From assembly GCA_019116245.1 (NCBI GenBank), contig DXCC01000004.1, positions 88,950 to 152,949 on the forward strand: a stretch of DNA of 64,000 nt, written 5' to 3'. Source of the stretch: Candidatus Tidjanibacter faecipullorum. Its GTDB lineage: Bacteria; Bacteroidota; Bacteroidia; Bacteroidales; Rikenellaceae. The notes below the pieces were generated by a model. That model searched no databases. It worked only from the letters and a program-made list of their open reading frames with translations, and was not told the DNA's origin. Below, piece by piece: positions 24,277 to 32,551 of the stretch. The stretch's first letter is position 1, and each line of letters begins with the position of its first letter. The position numbers and the translations under genes are program-made.

Positions 24277-25806
24277 ATGCCTTTCATTACCCGCATCATA
24301 AACAGCTACTTCGCCAAACGGCTGCGCGAGATCGACCGCTTCCGCCGCCACCCGGCCGAAGTGCAGCAGGAACAGCTGGACTACCTGCTGCGCCAGGGCC
24401 GCCGCACCGAATTCGGACGCGACCATGCGCTGGAGACCGTCCGCTCGGCGGAAGCATTCCGCAACCGGCTGCCCGTCACCGACTATGAGGGCATCCGCCC
24501 CTACATCGACCGGCTGCGGCGAGGCGAAGCGAATCTGCTCTGGCCCGAACCGACCCGCTGGTTTGCCAAGTCGTCGGGCACGACCGATGCGCGCAGCAAA
24601 TTCATCCCCATCACCTCGACCTGCCTGCAGCGCAGCCACATGCGCGGCCCGAAGGACATCATGGCCCTCTACTGCCACCTCTACCCGAAGACCGAGGTGG
24701 TCGGCGGCAAGATGCTGACCCTGGGCGGATCGAAGCGGATCGAACACGAGGGCGACCGGATGCTGTCGGGCGACCTCTCGGCCATCCTGATCGAGAACAC
24801 CCCTGCGCTGGCCCATCTGCTCCGCGTACCGGACAAGAAGACGGCCCTGCTGCCCGACTTCGACGAGAAGGTGCGCCGCATCGCCATGCAGGCCACGCGG
24901 CAGGATGTCCGCTCCTTTACGGGCGTTCCCTCCTGGAACCTGGTGATGCTCAACCGCATTCTCGAATATACGGGCAAGGACAACATCCTGGAGGTGTGGC
25001 CCCGCATGGAACTGTTCGTCCACGGCGGCATGAACTTCCAACCCTACGAAGCCCAGTACCGGCGGATCATCCCCTCGCCCGAGATGCGCTACATGGAGAC
25101 CTACAACGCCTCGGAGGGCTTCTTCGCCATCGCCGAGGAGCCGGGCCGGAGCGACATGCTGCTGATGCTCGACTACGGCACCTACTACGAATTCCAGCCC
25201 GTCGACCGGCTGGACGACCCGAGCGCCGTCGTGCCGCTCGAAGGGGTGCGTCCCGGCATCCCCTATGCGATGATCATCACCAGCACCAACGGTCTGTGGC
25301 GCTACATGATCGGCGACACGGTCGAGTTCGTCTCCACCGACCCCTACACGATCCGCATCACGGGCCGTACAAAACTCTACATCAATGCCTTCGGCGAAGA
25401 GGTGGTGATCGGCAACGCCGAAGCCGCCATACAGGCCGCCTGCGAGGCTACCGGTGCGCAGATTGCCGACTATACGGCTGCGCCGATCTACATGGAGGGC
25501 CGGCACAAGGGAGCGCACGAGTGGATCGTCGAGTTCCACACGCCCCCTTCGGACAAGGCCCTCTTCGACCGCACGCTCGACGAGACGCTGCGCGCCGTCA
25601 ACTCCGACTACGACGCCAAACGCTTCAAGGACACGACCCTCTCGGCTCCCCGCATCACGGCCGTACCGGCCGGCACGTTCGAGCGCTGGATGCGTTCGAA
25701 GGGCAAGCTGGGCGGCCAAAACAAGGTGCCCCGCCTGAACAACGACCGCACCTATATCGATGAACTGACCGATTTCGCCGGTCTGACGGCGCAACGGCCG
25801 CACTAA
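24277..25806 (+). CDS. GH3-like acyl-adenylating protein
   Basis: 509 residues of the GH3 auxin-responsive family fold, an ANL-superfamily adenylase. The ATP-binding P-loop-like motif SSGTTDARSKFIPIT is at ~90-104, the second motif YNASEGFFAIAEE is near 275, and the motif ITGRTKLYINAFGEEV is near 365. In plants these enzymes join amino acids to hormones; the bacterial function is not known. It is encoded between trkA and the deoxynucleoside kinase with ~20-base gaps, a gene neighbourhood common in Bacteroidales from memory. Confidence 0.88.
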   Translation: MPFITRIINSYFAKRLREIDRFRRHPAEVQQEQLDYLLRQGRRTEFGRDHALETVRSAEAFRNRLPVTDYEGIRPYIDRLRRGEANLLWPEPTRWFAKSSGTTDARSKFIPITSTCLQRSHMRGPKDIMALYCHLYPKTEVVGGKMLTLGGSKRIEHEGDRMLSGDLSAILIENTPALAHLLRVPDKKTALLPDFDEKVRRIAMQATRQDVRSFTGVPSWNLVMLNRILEYTGKDNILEVWPRMELFVHGGMNFQPYEAQYRRIIPSPEMRYMETYNASEGFFAIAEEPGRSDMLLMLDYGTYYEFQPVDRLDDPSAVVPLEGVRPGIPYAMIITSTNGLWRYMIGDTVEFVSTDPYTIRITGRTKLYINAFGEEVVIGNAEAAIQAACEATGAQIADYTAAPIYMEGRHKGAHEWIVEFHTPPSDKALFDRTLDETLRAVNSDYDAKRFKDTTLSAPRITAVPAGTFERWMRSKGKLGGQNKVPRLNNDRTYIDELTDFAGLTAQRPH

Positions 25807-25828
25807 TCACCCGCCAATTCATACGACC

Positions 25829-26446
25829 ATGTATATCGCCATTTCAGGAAACATCGGCAGCGGCAAGACCTCCCTCACGGAGATTCTGACCGAACGGCTC
25901 GGCGCCACGCCGCTCTACGAAGAGATCGCCAACCCCTACATCGCCGACTTCTACGAGGACATGCGACGCTGGTCGTTCAATTTCCAGGTCTATTTTCTCG
26001 GCTCGCGCATGAACCAGGGGCTCCGCATCCGCCAGGCCGAAGGGTTCATCGTCCAGGACCGCACCATCTACGAGGATGCCCACATCTTTGCCAGCAACCT
26101 CCACGAAATGGGGCTGATGTCCTCGCGCGACTTCGACACCTACATGAAGATCTTCGGGCTGTCGGCCAACCTTGTGCCCACGCCCGATCTGCTCATCTAC
26201 CTGCGGGCGAGCGTGCCCACGCTGGTGAGCCAGATTCTCAAGCGCGGCCGCAGCTATGAGATGGGCATCGACCTCGACTACCTCAAACGTCTGAACAACA
26301 AATACAACGACTGGATCGACAACATCTACGAGGGGCGCGTGCTGACGCTCGACATCGACCGGCAGGACTTCATCATGGAGCCCGCCATCATCGACGATCT
26401 CGTGGCCCGCATCCATGCGCTGGAAACCGAACTCTCCGCACGATGA
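25829..26446 (+). CDS. Deoxynucleoside kinase
   Basis: 205-residue salvage enzyme that phosphorylates deoxynucleosides (dAdo/dGuo/dCyd class). The P-loop GNIGSGKTS is at residues 7-15, the motif QDRTIYEDAHIFA gives the DR(S/T) segment, and the lid is LKRGRSYEMGID. Specificity cannot be fixed from the sequence. Its TGA overlaps the ATG of the downstream methyltransferase gene by four bases (ATGA), so translation is probably coupled. Confidence 0.9.
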   Translation: MYIAISGNIGSGKTSLTEILTERLGATPLYEEIANPYIADFYEDMRRWSFNFQVYFLGSRMNQGLRIRQAEGFIVQDRTIYEDAHIFASNLHEMGLMSSRDFDTYMKIFGLSANLVPTPDLLIYLRASVPTLVSQILKRGRSYEMGIDLDYLKRLNNKYNDWIDNIYEGRVLTLDIDRQDFIMEPAIIDDLVARIHALETELSAR

Positions 26447-27801
26447 GCCTCACCCTGCCCGAACCGTTCCTGGCCCGCACCGAACCGCTGCTGGGCGATG
26501 CGGCGGCCGCCTTTCTGCAAGCGATGAATGACACACCGCCCGTGTCGGTACGCTGGAATCCCTACAAGACAGCTGGCGCTCCCGACGGCACACCCGTACC
26601 GTGGAACCGCTACGGCCGCTACCTGACCGAGCGTCCCTCCTTCACCACCGATCCGTTGTTCCATGCAGGAGCCTACTACGTGCAGGAGGCTTCGTCGATG
26701 TTTGTCGAGCACCTGGTCCGCTCCGCCGCCGAACCGGAGGGGGCGCGCATCCTCGACCTCTGTGCCGCACCGGGCGGCAAGGCTACCCTATACGCCACGC
26801 TGGCCGGCGCCGAAGGCATCGTGGTGGCCAACGAAGTGGTCCGCAACCGCGCGCTGACGCTGGCCGACAACGCCCGCAAGTGGGGCATCGGCAATATGGT
26901 GGTGACCAACGACGACACGGCCCGGCTGGCCGGTCTCACGGAGTGGTTCGACATCGTGGCGGTCGACGCCCCCTGTTCGGGCGAGGGCATGTTCCGCAAG
27001 AATCCCGACGCGATGACCGAGTGGAGTCCCGCCGCCCCGCAGCTGTGTGCGGCCCGTCAGCGTCAGATCCTGGCCGATGCCTGGGAGGCCCTGCGCCCGG
27101 GCGGCCTGCTCATCTACAGCACCTGCACGTTCAACCGCGAGGAGAACGAGGAGAATGTGGCCTGGCTGGCCGAACACTACGACTTCTCGGATGCCGGCGT
27201 GGAAGTTCCCGCCGCATGGGGCATCGAGCAGACCGAGGCGGGCGGTATCCGCTGCTTCCGTTTCTGGCCCCACCGGCTGCGGGGCGAAGGCTTCTTTGCC
27301 GCCGCGCTGCGCAAGGAGGGACAGAAGGGACGCCCCTTCCGCCCCAAGGCGCGCAAACCGCTCTTTGCCGAGCCCTCGCGACGCGAGACCGAGGCCCTGG
27401 CCCGCTGGATCGCCCAACCCGAATTCATGCGCTTTGCCCGCATCGGCGACACCTACTACGGCTACTACGCCGCACCCTACGGCGACATCCGCACGCTGGC
27501 CGAATACCTCCACACGCTCCATTCGGGGGTCTGCATGGGCCAGCTCTTCAACGGCACGCTGAAACCCGACCCGTCGCTGGCGCTGTTTCACGACCTCATC
27601 CGCACGGCCGCACCCGAGGCGGCCCTTTCGCGGGAGGATGCCCTGCACTACCTGCGCCGGGAGGAGCTTCCCTCGCCAGAGGCTTTCAACGAGGGGATGA
27701 ATCTGGTCACCTGCGAAGGCTACGCGCTGGGCTGGGCCAAGCGGATCGGCCAGCGCATCAACAACCTCTATCCCAAATCGCTGGCTATTCTCTACAAATA
27801 A
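26443..27801 (+). CDS. RsmF/RsmB-like RNA cytosine-C5 methyltransferase
   Basis: 452 residues. The SAM-binding motif is LDLCAAPGGKATL, the PCS motif is VDAPCSGEGMFRKNP and the catalytic TC motif is IYSTCTFNREENE. Thus both cysteines of the NSUN/RsmB family are present. The C-terminal ~150 residues match the RsmF-like extension (LRREELPSPEAFNEG... GWAKRIGQRINNLYPKSLAIL), pointing to 16S rRNA m5C methylation. It overlaps the kinase stop by four bases and is followed by a nitroreductase-like gene 43 bases on. Confidence 0.9.
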   Translation: MSLTLPEPFLARTEPLLGDAAAAFLQAMNDTPPVSVRWNPYKTAGAPDGTPVPWNRYGRYLTERPSFTTDPLFHAGAYYVQEASSMFVEHLVRSAAEPEGARILDLCAAPGGKATLYATLAGAEGIVVANEVVRNRALTLADNARKWGIGNMVVTNDDTARLAGLTEWFDIVAVDAPCSGEGMFRKNPDAMTEWSPAAPQLCAARQRQILADAWEALRPGGLLIYSTCTFNREENEENVAWLAEHYDFSDAGVEVPAAWGIEQTEAGGIRCFRFWPHRLRGEGFFAAALRKEGQKGRPFRPKARKPLFAEPSRRETEALARWIAQPEFMRFARIGDTYYGYYAAPYGDIRTLAEYLHTLHSGVCMGQLFNGTLKPDPSLALFHDLIRTAAPEAALSREDALHYLRREELPSPEAFNEGMNLVTCEGYALGWAKRIGQRINNLYPKSLAILYK

Positions 27802-27844
27802 CCCACGGACGGCCCGGCAGCCGCCCGCACAACGCTACGGAATC

Positions 27845-28357
27845 ATGGCAGACAACTATCTGGAACGCAAAATGGAGGAGTACCTGGCCCAACCGGCCGG
27901 CGGCCGCTCGACACCGATCGCCACGCTGACCCGCCTGTTGCGCCGCAACCGCAGCTGCCGCGGCTACGACAGTCGGTTCATCGTCCGCGCGGACCAGCTC
28001 CGCCGCATCATCGCGGTGAATGCACTGACCCCCTCGGCGCGCAACCGACAGGCACTCCGTTTCCGGCCGGTACTCTCCGACGAGGCGCCGAAGGTGCTGC
28101 CCCTCATCCGGCTGGGCGGCGCACTGCCCCAGTTCCACCTGCCCCTGCCCGGCACGGAACCGAACGCCTTCATCGTCATCTGCGGCACGGTGCCCGAGGA
28201 CCGCGACCTGGACATCGACCTGGGCATCTCGGCCCAGAGCATGCTGCTGGAGGCAACGGAGATGGGATTGAACGGCCTCTGCATCGGTGCCTTCGACCGG
28301 CAGGAGGGCGTCCACTATGTCCCGAAGATCCGCCCGGACGAGTTGATCATCCAATAG
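27845..28357 (+). CDS. Nitroreductase family protein, apparently shortened
   Basis: 170 residues. Visible family features are RRNRSCRGYDSRF, LTPSARNRQALRFRPV (the FMN-contact SARN segment), GGALPQFHLPLPGTEPNAFIVI and IDLGISAQSMLLEATEMGLNGLCIGAF. From memory, related Bacteroidales proteins have about 40 more residues between the GAF segment and the C-terminal HYVPK motif, covering the last FMN-binding strand; here GAFDRQEGVHYVPKIR joins them directly. This suggests an in-frame internal deletion, so activity is doubtful. The reading frame is otherwise intact and a strong terminator follows. Confidence 0.75.
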   Translation: MADNYLERKMEEYLAQPAGGRSTPIATLTRLLRRNRSCRGYDSRFIVRADQLRRIIAVNALTPSARNRQALRFRPVLSDEAPKVLPLIRLGGALPQFHLPLPGTEPNAFIVICGTVPEDRDLDIDLGISAQSMLLEATEMGLNGLCIGAFDRQEGVHYVPKIRPDELIIQ

Positions 28358-28375
28358 CCGCCCTGTACCTATACA

Positions 28376-28422
28376 ACAGACAGGAGGAGCCTCTTGCAAG
28401 AGACTCCTCCTGTCTGTTTTTC
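28376..28422 (+). terminator. Terminator after the nitroreductase gene
   Basis: ACAGACAGGAGGAG pairs with CTCCTCCTGTCTGT over a 14-base loop that also partly pairs; TTTTT follows. Very strong. Confidence 0.9.
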
Positions 28423-28577
28423 CATCGGTCGTCGGCCTCGGATCGCTCCCATGCTGTGCCCCAACCGGCGGCACCGGCCAACCGGCTCCGGATCGGCCGC
28501 CTCCACCCCGGAGCAACACGCCATGGCAACCGGCCGATACGAAAAAAGCGACCATCGTGTGATGATCGCTTCCCTTG

Positions 28578-28652
28578 TGGGAGCACAGGGATTCGAACCC
28601 CGGACCCTCTGCTTGTAAGGCAGATGCTCTGAACCAGCTGAGCTATACTCCC
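28578..28652 (-). tRNA. tRNA-Val (anticodon TAC)
   Basis: Minus strand: acceptor GGGAGTA/TGCTCCC, D arm GCTCAGCTGGTTCAGAGC, anticodon arm TCTGC-CTTACAA-GCAGA giving anticodon TAC, T arm with GGTTCGAATCC, discriminator A. No CCA is encoded. A complete promoter lies 37 bases upstream. Confidence 0.97.
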
Positions 28653-28688
28653 GTTACATCTGAAAGGCATTCCTTTCGTTTGCGAGTG

Positions 28689-28719
28689 CAAATATAGCAC
28701 ATTTTCCGCACACACCAAA
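28689..28719 (-). promoter_or_regulatory. Promoter of tRNA-Val
   Basis: TTTG (28719-28716)-N19-TATATTTG (28696-28689). A 12-bp direct repeat, GCGGAAAATGTG on the minus strand, occurs in the spacer (28709-28698) and again 30 bp upstream (28739-28728). Confidence 0.85.
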
Positions 28720-28739
28720 ATTTCAGCCACATTTTCCGC

Positions 28740-28978
28740 GTCAGATGCCCGTTTTTTCCCGATCCGACGGCACCAGCTCCTTTTTTCACCGATCGGCAGC
28801 CAATTCGCCCGGCCCGAAAGGCGAAGTGGAACGGTTCTTGCAGGATCATTCGGTAACCGGTCGCCGCACCGGTCCGAGGCGCACCGCACCCGAACGCGCA
28901 ACCGCTCCGGGCCAGGCGGTCACGACCTGCCGAATGTGCCGGACCGGTTCCGAAACCGTCAACGATCACTTGCCGCTT
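28740..28978. other. Leader or upstream region of the outer-membrane protein gene
   Basis: About 240 bases, GC-rich, with no clear Bacteroidota promoter for the plus-strand gene and no recognisable ORF. Together with the tRNA-Val promoter just to its left it fills the gap between the tRNA and the gene at 28979. Confidence 0.4.
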
Positions 28979-29767
28979 ATGAAACACTTTTCCCTTTTGC
29001 TCATGCTGCTGCTGACCGGCTGGGTCGGCTACGCCCAGAACCACGAACTGGAACAGCCCGCCTCGGTGGACGAGGTGCGCACCCAGTCGGGTGTGGACCC
29101 CACGCGCGTCACGTCGCGCCTGGGCTACTCGTTCCGCTTCTTCGACCGCCCGGCCGACGCTGCCCAGATCAACAACCGCATCAGCGCCACCTTCGGCGTG
29201 AACGACTGGAGCTTCAATCTGAAGGCCGACCTCATCTCGCTCAACACGCTGCCCGGCCGCTCCGGTTTCGTCACCGGTTTCGGCGGCATGGCCTTCTCGG
29301 CACTGAACGCCTTCTTCGTCAACGAACGGCATGCGCTGGCCGCCTCGCTCGACCTGGCCTTTCCCTTCGCCTCGCAGAACATCGCCACGGCCACAGGAGC
29401 CGACGGTTCGCTGACCCTCACCCCAGCAGTGACATACAGCTACACGATCAACAGGAGCCTGATGCTGGCCATTCAGCCGCAGTACGCCTTCTCGCTCGCC
29501 ACCGGCCGCGGATATGCCTGCACCAGCGTGCTGACCCTGCGCATCTTTCTGGCCAAATTCTATGATTCGGGATTCTACTTCGTCTTCGAGCCGCGTCCGA
29601 TCTACGACTTCCAGGCCCGACAGTTCGATCTGGTGCTCTCCCCCATCGTGGGCACCACGCTCGGCGGAGGCTATGCGGTCTCCGTCCTGGCCGAGGTTCC
29701 CGTACGGGGACAGATGCTGCGCAGCCGCGGCGCCATGTACCTCTTTGCGCTGACCCGCACCTTCTGA
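28979..29767 (+). CDS. Outer-membrane beta-barrel protein of unknown function
   Basis: 262 residues with a signal peptide (MKHFSLLLMLLLTGWVGYAQN). The rest alternates polar and hydrophobic residues in strand-length blocks (for example SLMLAIQPQYAFSLATG and FYFVFEPRPIYDFQA) and ends in aromatic Phe (ALTRTF), typical of outer-membrane barrels. No specific family is recognised; a small porin-like or structural barrel is likely. It is a single gene, convergent with the HsdR_N-like gene beyond a hairpin. Confidence 0.7.
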   Translation: MKHFSLLLMLLLTGWVGYAQNHELEQPASVDEVRTQSGVDPTRVTSRLGYSFRFFDRPADAAQINNRISATFGVNDWSFNLKADLISLNTLPGRSGFVTGFGGMAFSALNAFFVNERHALAASLDLAFPFASQNIATATGADGSLTLTPAVTYSYTINRSLMLAIQPQYAFSLATGRGYACTSVLTLRIFLAKFYDSGFYFVFEPRPIYDFQARQFDLVLSPIVGTTLGGGYAVSVLAEVPVRGQMLRSRGAMYLFALTRTF

Positions 29768-29790
29768 TCCCCGCCCGGCAGTTCCTTTCC

Positions 29791-29819
29791 GCAGGCGGCT
29801 CCCGCACGGGGCCGCCTGC
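29791..29819. terminator. Hairpin between convergent genes
   Basis: GCAGGCGGC pairs with GCCGCCTGC around an 11-base loop. There is no long T-tract on either strand, so its termination role is uncertain. Confidence 0.45.
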
Positions 29820-29827
29820 CGTCATTC

Positions 29828-30280
29828 CTACCGTCCGGACAGATCGGGAGGCGCCGCCAGCGGCTCGTAGATCAGGCCGTCCGCCGTCTCATAGAAATAG
29901 TGGCGCAGACCGTTGGTCAGCATGAGGTAGCGCGCCCCGACCACGCTGTTGTAGCGCACCGCCTGATCGAGCGTGCGGGCATCGATGGTCACTCCGGCCG
30001 CCTTGCACTCGGCCAGCAGCAGGGGCCGCTGCCCGCCGTCCAACACCACCACGTCGGCCCGCTGTGCCGTACCGCCCAGCGCCACGGGATACTCCTGCAC
30101 AATGGCGGTCGGCGCCACGCCCAACCCTTCGCGCAACCAGCCGAGCAGGTGGCGGCGCACCCACTCCTCGGGGGTCAGCAGCAGCCAGGCCCCGCGCAGG
30201 TCGTCCCAGACGTAGTCGCAGCCGCGACGCCGTGCAGCCCGCAGCCGCACAGGCGGAAAATTCAGAACCGGATAAGCCAT
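29828..30280 (-). CDS. HsdR N-terminal-domain-like nuclease-fold protein
   Basis: 150 residues corresponding to the type I restriction enzyme R protein N-terminal domain only. The PD-(D/E)xK core reads ADVVVLDGGQRPLLLAECKAAG (about residues 80-101), with the Asp and the ExK pair present. No helicase, HsdM or HsdS genes are near, and this stand-alone form is common in Bacteroidetes, so it is unlikely to be a restriction enzyme. Its real substrate is unknown. The start MAYPVLNFPPV is the conserved one; the frame is open further upstream. Confidence 0.8.
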   Translation of the reverse strand: MAYPVLNFPPVRLRAARRRGCDYVWDDLRGAWLLLTPEEWVRRHLLGWLREGLGVAPTAIVQEYPVALGGTAQRADVVVLDGGQRPLLLAECKAAGVTIDARTLDQAVRYNSVVGARYLMLTNGLRHYFYETADGLIYEPLAAPPDLSGR

Positions 30281-30378
30281 CTTGTGCAGGAAAAAACGTA
30301 CTTTTACCGTTCGTTTCGTCCGGCCGCTGTGCGACCGGCGCCACGGCAAAGATAACGCACCGCAAAGAGAAAAACGCC

Positions 30379-32127
30379 ATGAAAATACGGATTCTTCCCC
30401 ATACCCTGCTGCTGGCCTGTCTGCTGGCCGCTCCCGCGCTGTTGTGCGGCCAGTCGCGCGACACGACAGCGACCGTGTACGGCCCGCTGGCGGCCCGCCC
30501 CGACTCGACCGGCGCCGGCGCCCTGCTCGCGCCGCGGGCTCCGCTCATCCCCTGCGCCACGGAGGAAGAGGCGCTGACCGGCTCCCCATCGCCCTACGTC
30601 ATCCCGTTGAACGAATGGCAGCGCGACACCGTACCCGGAGGCACCCGGTTCACGACCCGCTTCAAGGTGCGCTACACCTGGAACAACCGCACCGTCCTGC
30701 TGCGCACGGAGGATGTCTCCTCCTCGTTCGGCGTAGCCATCAACGGCCAACCGGCCGGCTACTGCCAGACGGGATCGGGCCATGCCGAATTTGACCTGAC
30801 CCCCTGGATCCGTCCCGACTACAATACGGTCTCGCTGACGGTCTTCGACCATGCGGCCGCCTCCGTACTGGAGAATGGCCGCGAGTCCGCCCCGGCCGGT
30901 TTCCGGGCCGCCAGCATCCTCTCCCAGCCCACCGTCCGCATCGAGGACGTTTTCCTGACGCCGACCCTCGGCGACGGTACCTGCTACATCGCCTGCGACG
31001 TGGCCATGCAGAGCCATCTGCTCAACCCCAAGGCGTGCGACATCGGCTACGAGCTCCTCAATCCCGCGGGCGAAACGGTGGCCACCGCCCGGAAGACGGT
31101 TCACTCCACCATGCTGCACTGCGACACGGTACGCTTCGTCATCGCCGTCACCGACCCGCAGCTGTGGAACCACGAAACGCCCCACCTCTACACGCTGCTG
31201 CTGACCAACCGCAACGAAGGCCGCCTGACGGAGTGCATGGCCTTCCGGTTCGGCATCCGCCAGCCCGGCTGCCGCGACGGGGTCTTTCTGATGAACGGAC
31301 GCCCCGTCACGCTGCGCGGCACCCGCTATGCCGCCAACGAAAACGCCTCGCTGGGCATCGCTCACCTGCAACGGCTCAAACGCGAGGGCTACAACTGCAT
31401 CCTGGCCGACGGACGTCCCCAGCCCGACTACTTCTATGCGGCCTGCGACAGCCTCGGTCTCTACGTGTGCGATGCGGCCGACATCGACACCAGCCGCCAG
31501 CCCGAACGCATCACCAAGGGAGGCAACCCCAGCAACGATCCCGCCTGGCTGAATGGCTACCTCGACCGGCTGCGCCGCATGTACACCGGCTCGCACCTCC
31601 ACCCCTCGGTGGTCGTCTATGCCCCGGCCCACGCATCGCGCAACGGGTTCTGCCTCTACGAAGGCTATTTGGCCCTCAAAGCGTGGGTACCCGAAACGCC
31701 GATCTGGTATGACGGCGCCGACGGCCAGTGGAACACCGACCTGACCGCCGAAGCCCTGACTGCCGCGCCCGATCCGGCTGCCGGCCGGGAACCGGTCGAG
31801 GTCTGCGTCCGGCCCCGCGACGGACGCTATGCCGTCGAACTGCACAACCGGATGGAACTGACCGATCTGTCGCTCTTCTACCGGATCAAGGCGCGTGCCG
31901 GCCGTCTGCGCAGCTCGCGTTCGGGCGAACTGCTCCTGCCGGGCAACGCCACTACCCCCATCCTGCTCGACCTGCCCGTCGTGCCGGCCGAAGAGGGCAA
32001 GGTGCAGATCGAACTGCACGTCCGCAAACCCGTCGTCCGCCACGAGGCTGCCGACCGCACCCCGCGCAAAGTCGCCGACCTCTACCAGACCAGCAAGACG
32101 ACCGTCGCCCTGCCAATCCGCGAATAA
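30379..32127 (+). CDS. GH2-derived exported protein lacking the catalytic glutamate and half the barrel
   Basis: 582 residues with a signal peptide (MKIRILPHTLLLACLLAAPALLCGQ). Residues ~85-200 match the GH2 sugar-binding domain (AEFDLTPWIRPDYNTVSLTVFD), ~205-300 the Ig-like domain, and ~305-460 the first half of the GH2 TIM barrel (GVFLMNGRPVTLRGTRY). Where active GH2 enzymes have HPSVIIWSLGNEAGNG, this protein has HPSVVVYAPAHASRNG: the acid/base Glu is Ala419 and the preceding Asn is His418. The barrel ends after QWNTDL and is followed by beta-sandwich sequence, so the nucleophile region is also absent. A pseudoenzyme with binding or structural function is likely. Confidence 0.8.
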   Translation: MKIRILPHTLLLACLLAAPALLCGQSRDTTATVYGPLAARPDSTGAGALLAPRAPLIPCATEEEALTGSPSPYVIPLNEWQRDTVPGGTRFTTRFKVRYTWNNRTVLLRTEDVSSSFGVAINGQPAGYCQTGSGHAEFDLTPWIRPDYNTVSLTVFDHAAASVLENGRESAPAGFRAASILSQPTVRIEDVFLTPTLGDGTCYIACDVAMQSHLLNPKACDIGYELLNPAGETVATARKTVHSTMLHCDTVRFVIAVTDPQLWNHETPHLYTLLLTNRNEGRLTECMAFRFGIRQPGCRDGVFLMNGRPVTLRGTRYAANENASLGIAHLQRLKREGYNCILADGRPQPDYFYAACDSLGLYVCDAADIDTSRQPERITKGGNPSNDPAWLNGYLDRLRRMYTGSHLHPSVVVYAPAHASRNGFCLYEGYLALKAWVPETPIWYDGADGQWNTDLTAEALTAAPDPAAGREPVEVCVRPRDGRYAVELHNRMELTDLSLFYRIKARAGRLRSSRSGELLLPGNATTPILLDLPVVPAEEGKVQIELHVRKPVVRHEAADRTPRKVADLYQTSKTTVALPIRE

Positions 32128-32443
32128 TACGGAGGAGCCGCTTCGCCCCGTTCCGCCGCTCGCCGCTTTCCTTGCAGGAAGGTGGCGAGCGGTCGTTTCA
32201 GCCGCATCCAACCGGCCAATTTTTCCATTGCTGCCGCCCCGCGCACAATCCATCCATACATCCGCCATTCCGGCTCGGTCCACACCGTACCTGCCCTTCA
32301 GCACTCCCTCCGATCGGCTTGTGCTCCCATGTTCCACCCCGCCCCCACATGCTTCCTTCTCTATCCTCATCCCCCGCAACCGCCTTCCCACCGCCGTCCT
32401 CTCCGCCCCCTGTTGCCGCCGCCTACAGAAATATGGTTTTTTA
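32128..32443. other. Intergenic region with a weak hairpin
   Basis: About 315 bases. CCGCTCGCC (32156-32164) and GGCGAGCGG (32184-32192) form a hairpin that may end the GH2-like transcript, though the following T-tract is poor. The rest is proline-codon-like GC-rich sequence with no recognised gene. Confidence 0.45.
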
Positions 32444-32474
32444 TTTGCATAATTCATGCATTATGCTATCTTTG
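32444..32474 (+). promoter_or_regulatory. Promoter of the aminotransferase gene with a palindrome in its spacer
   Basis: TTTG (32444-32447)-N19-TATCTTTG (32467-32474). GCATAAT and ATTATGC (32447-32466) form an inverted repeat that fills the spacer; 9 of 10 base pairs match. This is a likely operator for a dimeric regulator. Confidence 0.8.
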
Positions 32475-32551
32475 TAGACGGTTTTTTCCGAAAAAGAAGA
32501 AACACAAACAAAAACAACCCGAATCAACCACGCAAAAACCGACTACGTAAC

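Noticed and set aside
22624..25803. A >1000-codon open frame on the minus strand opposite trkA and GH3 (similar long frames oppose both RND pumps).
   Set aside because: The plus-strand genes have clear families; the antisense frames are low-complexity (G, V, D, H, R rich), a GC-rich codon shadow.
29828..30280. Type I restriction-modification locus.
   Set aside because: Only the HsdR N-domain is present; no helicase, methylase or specificity gene nearby.
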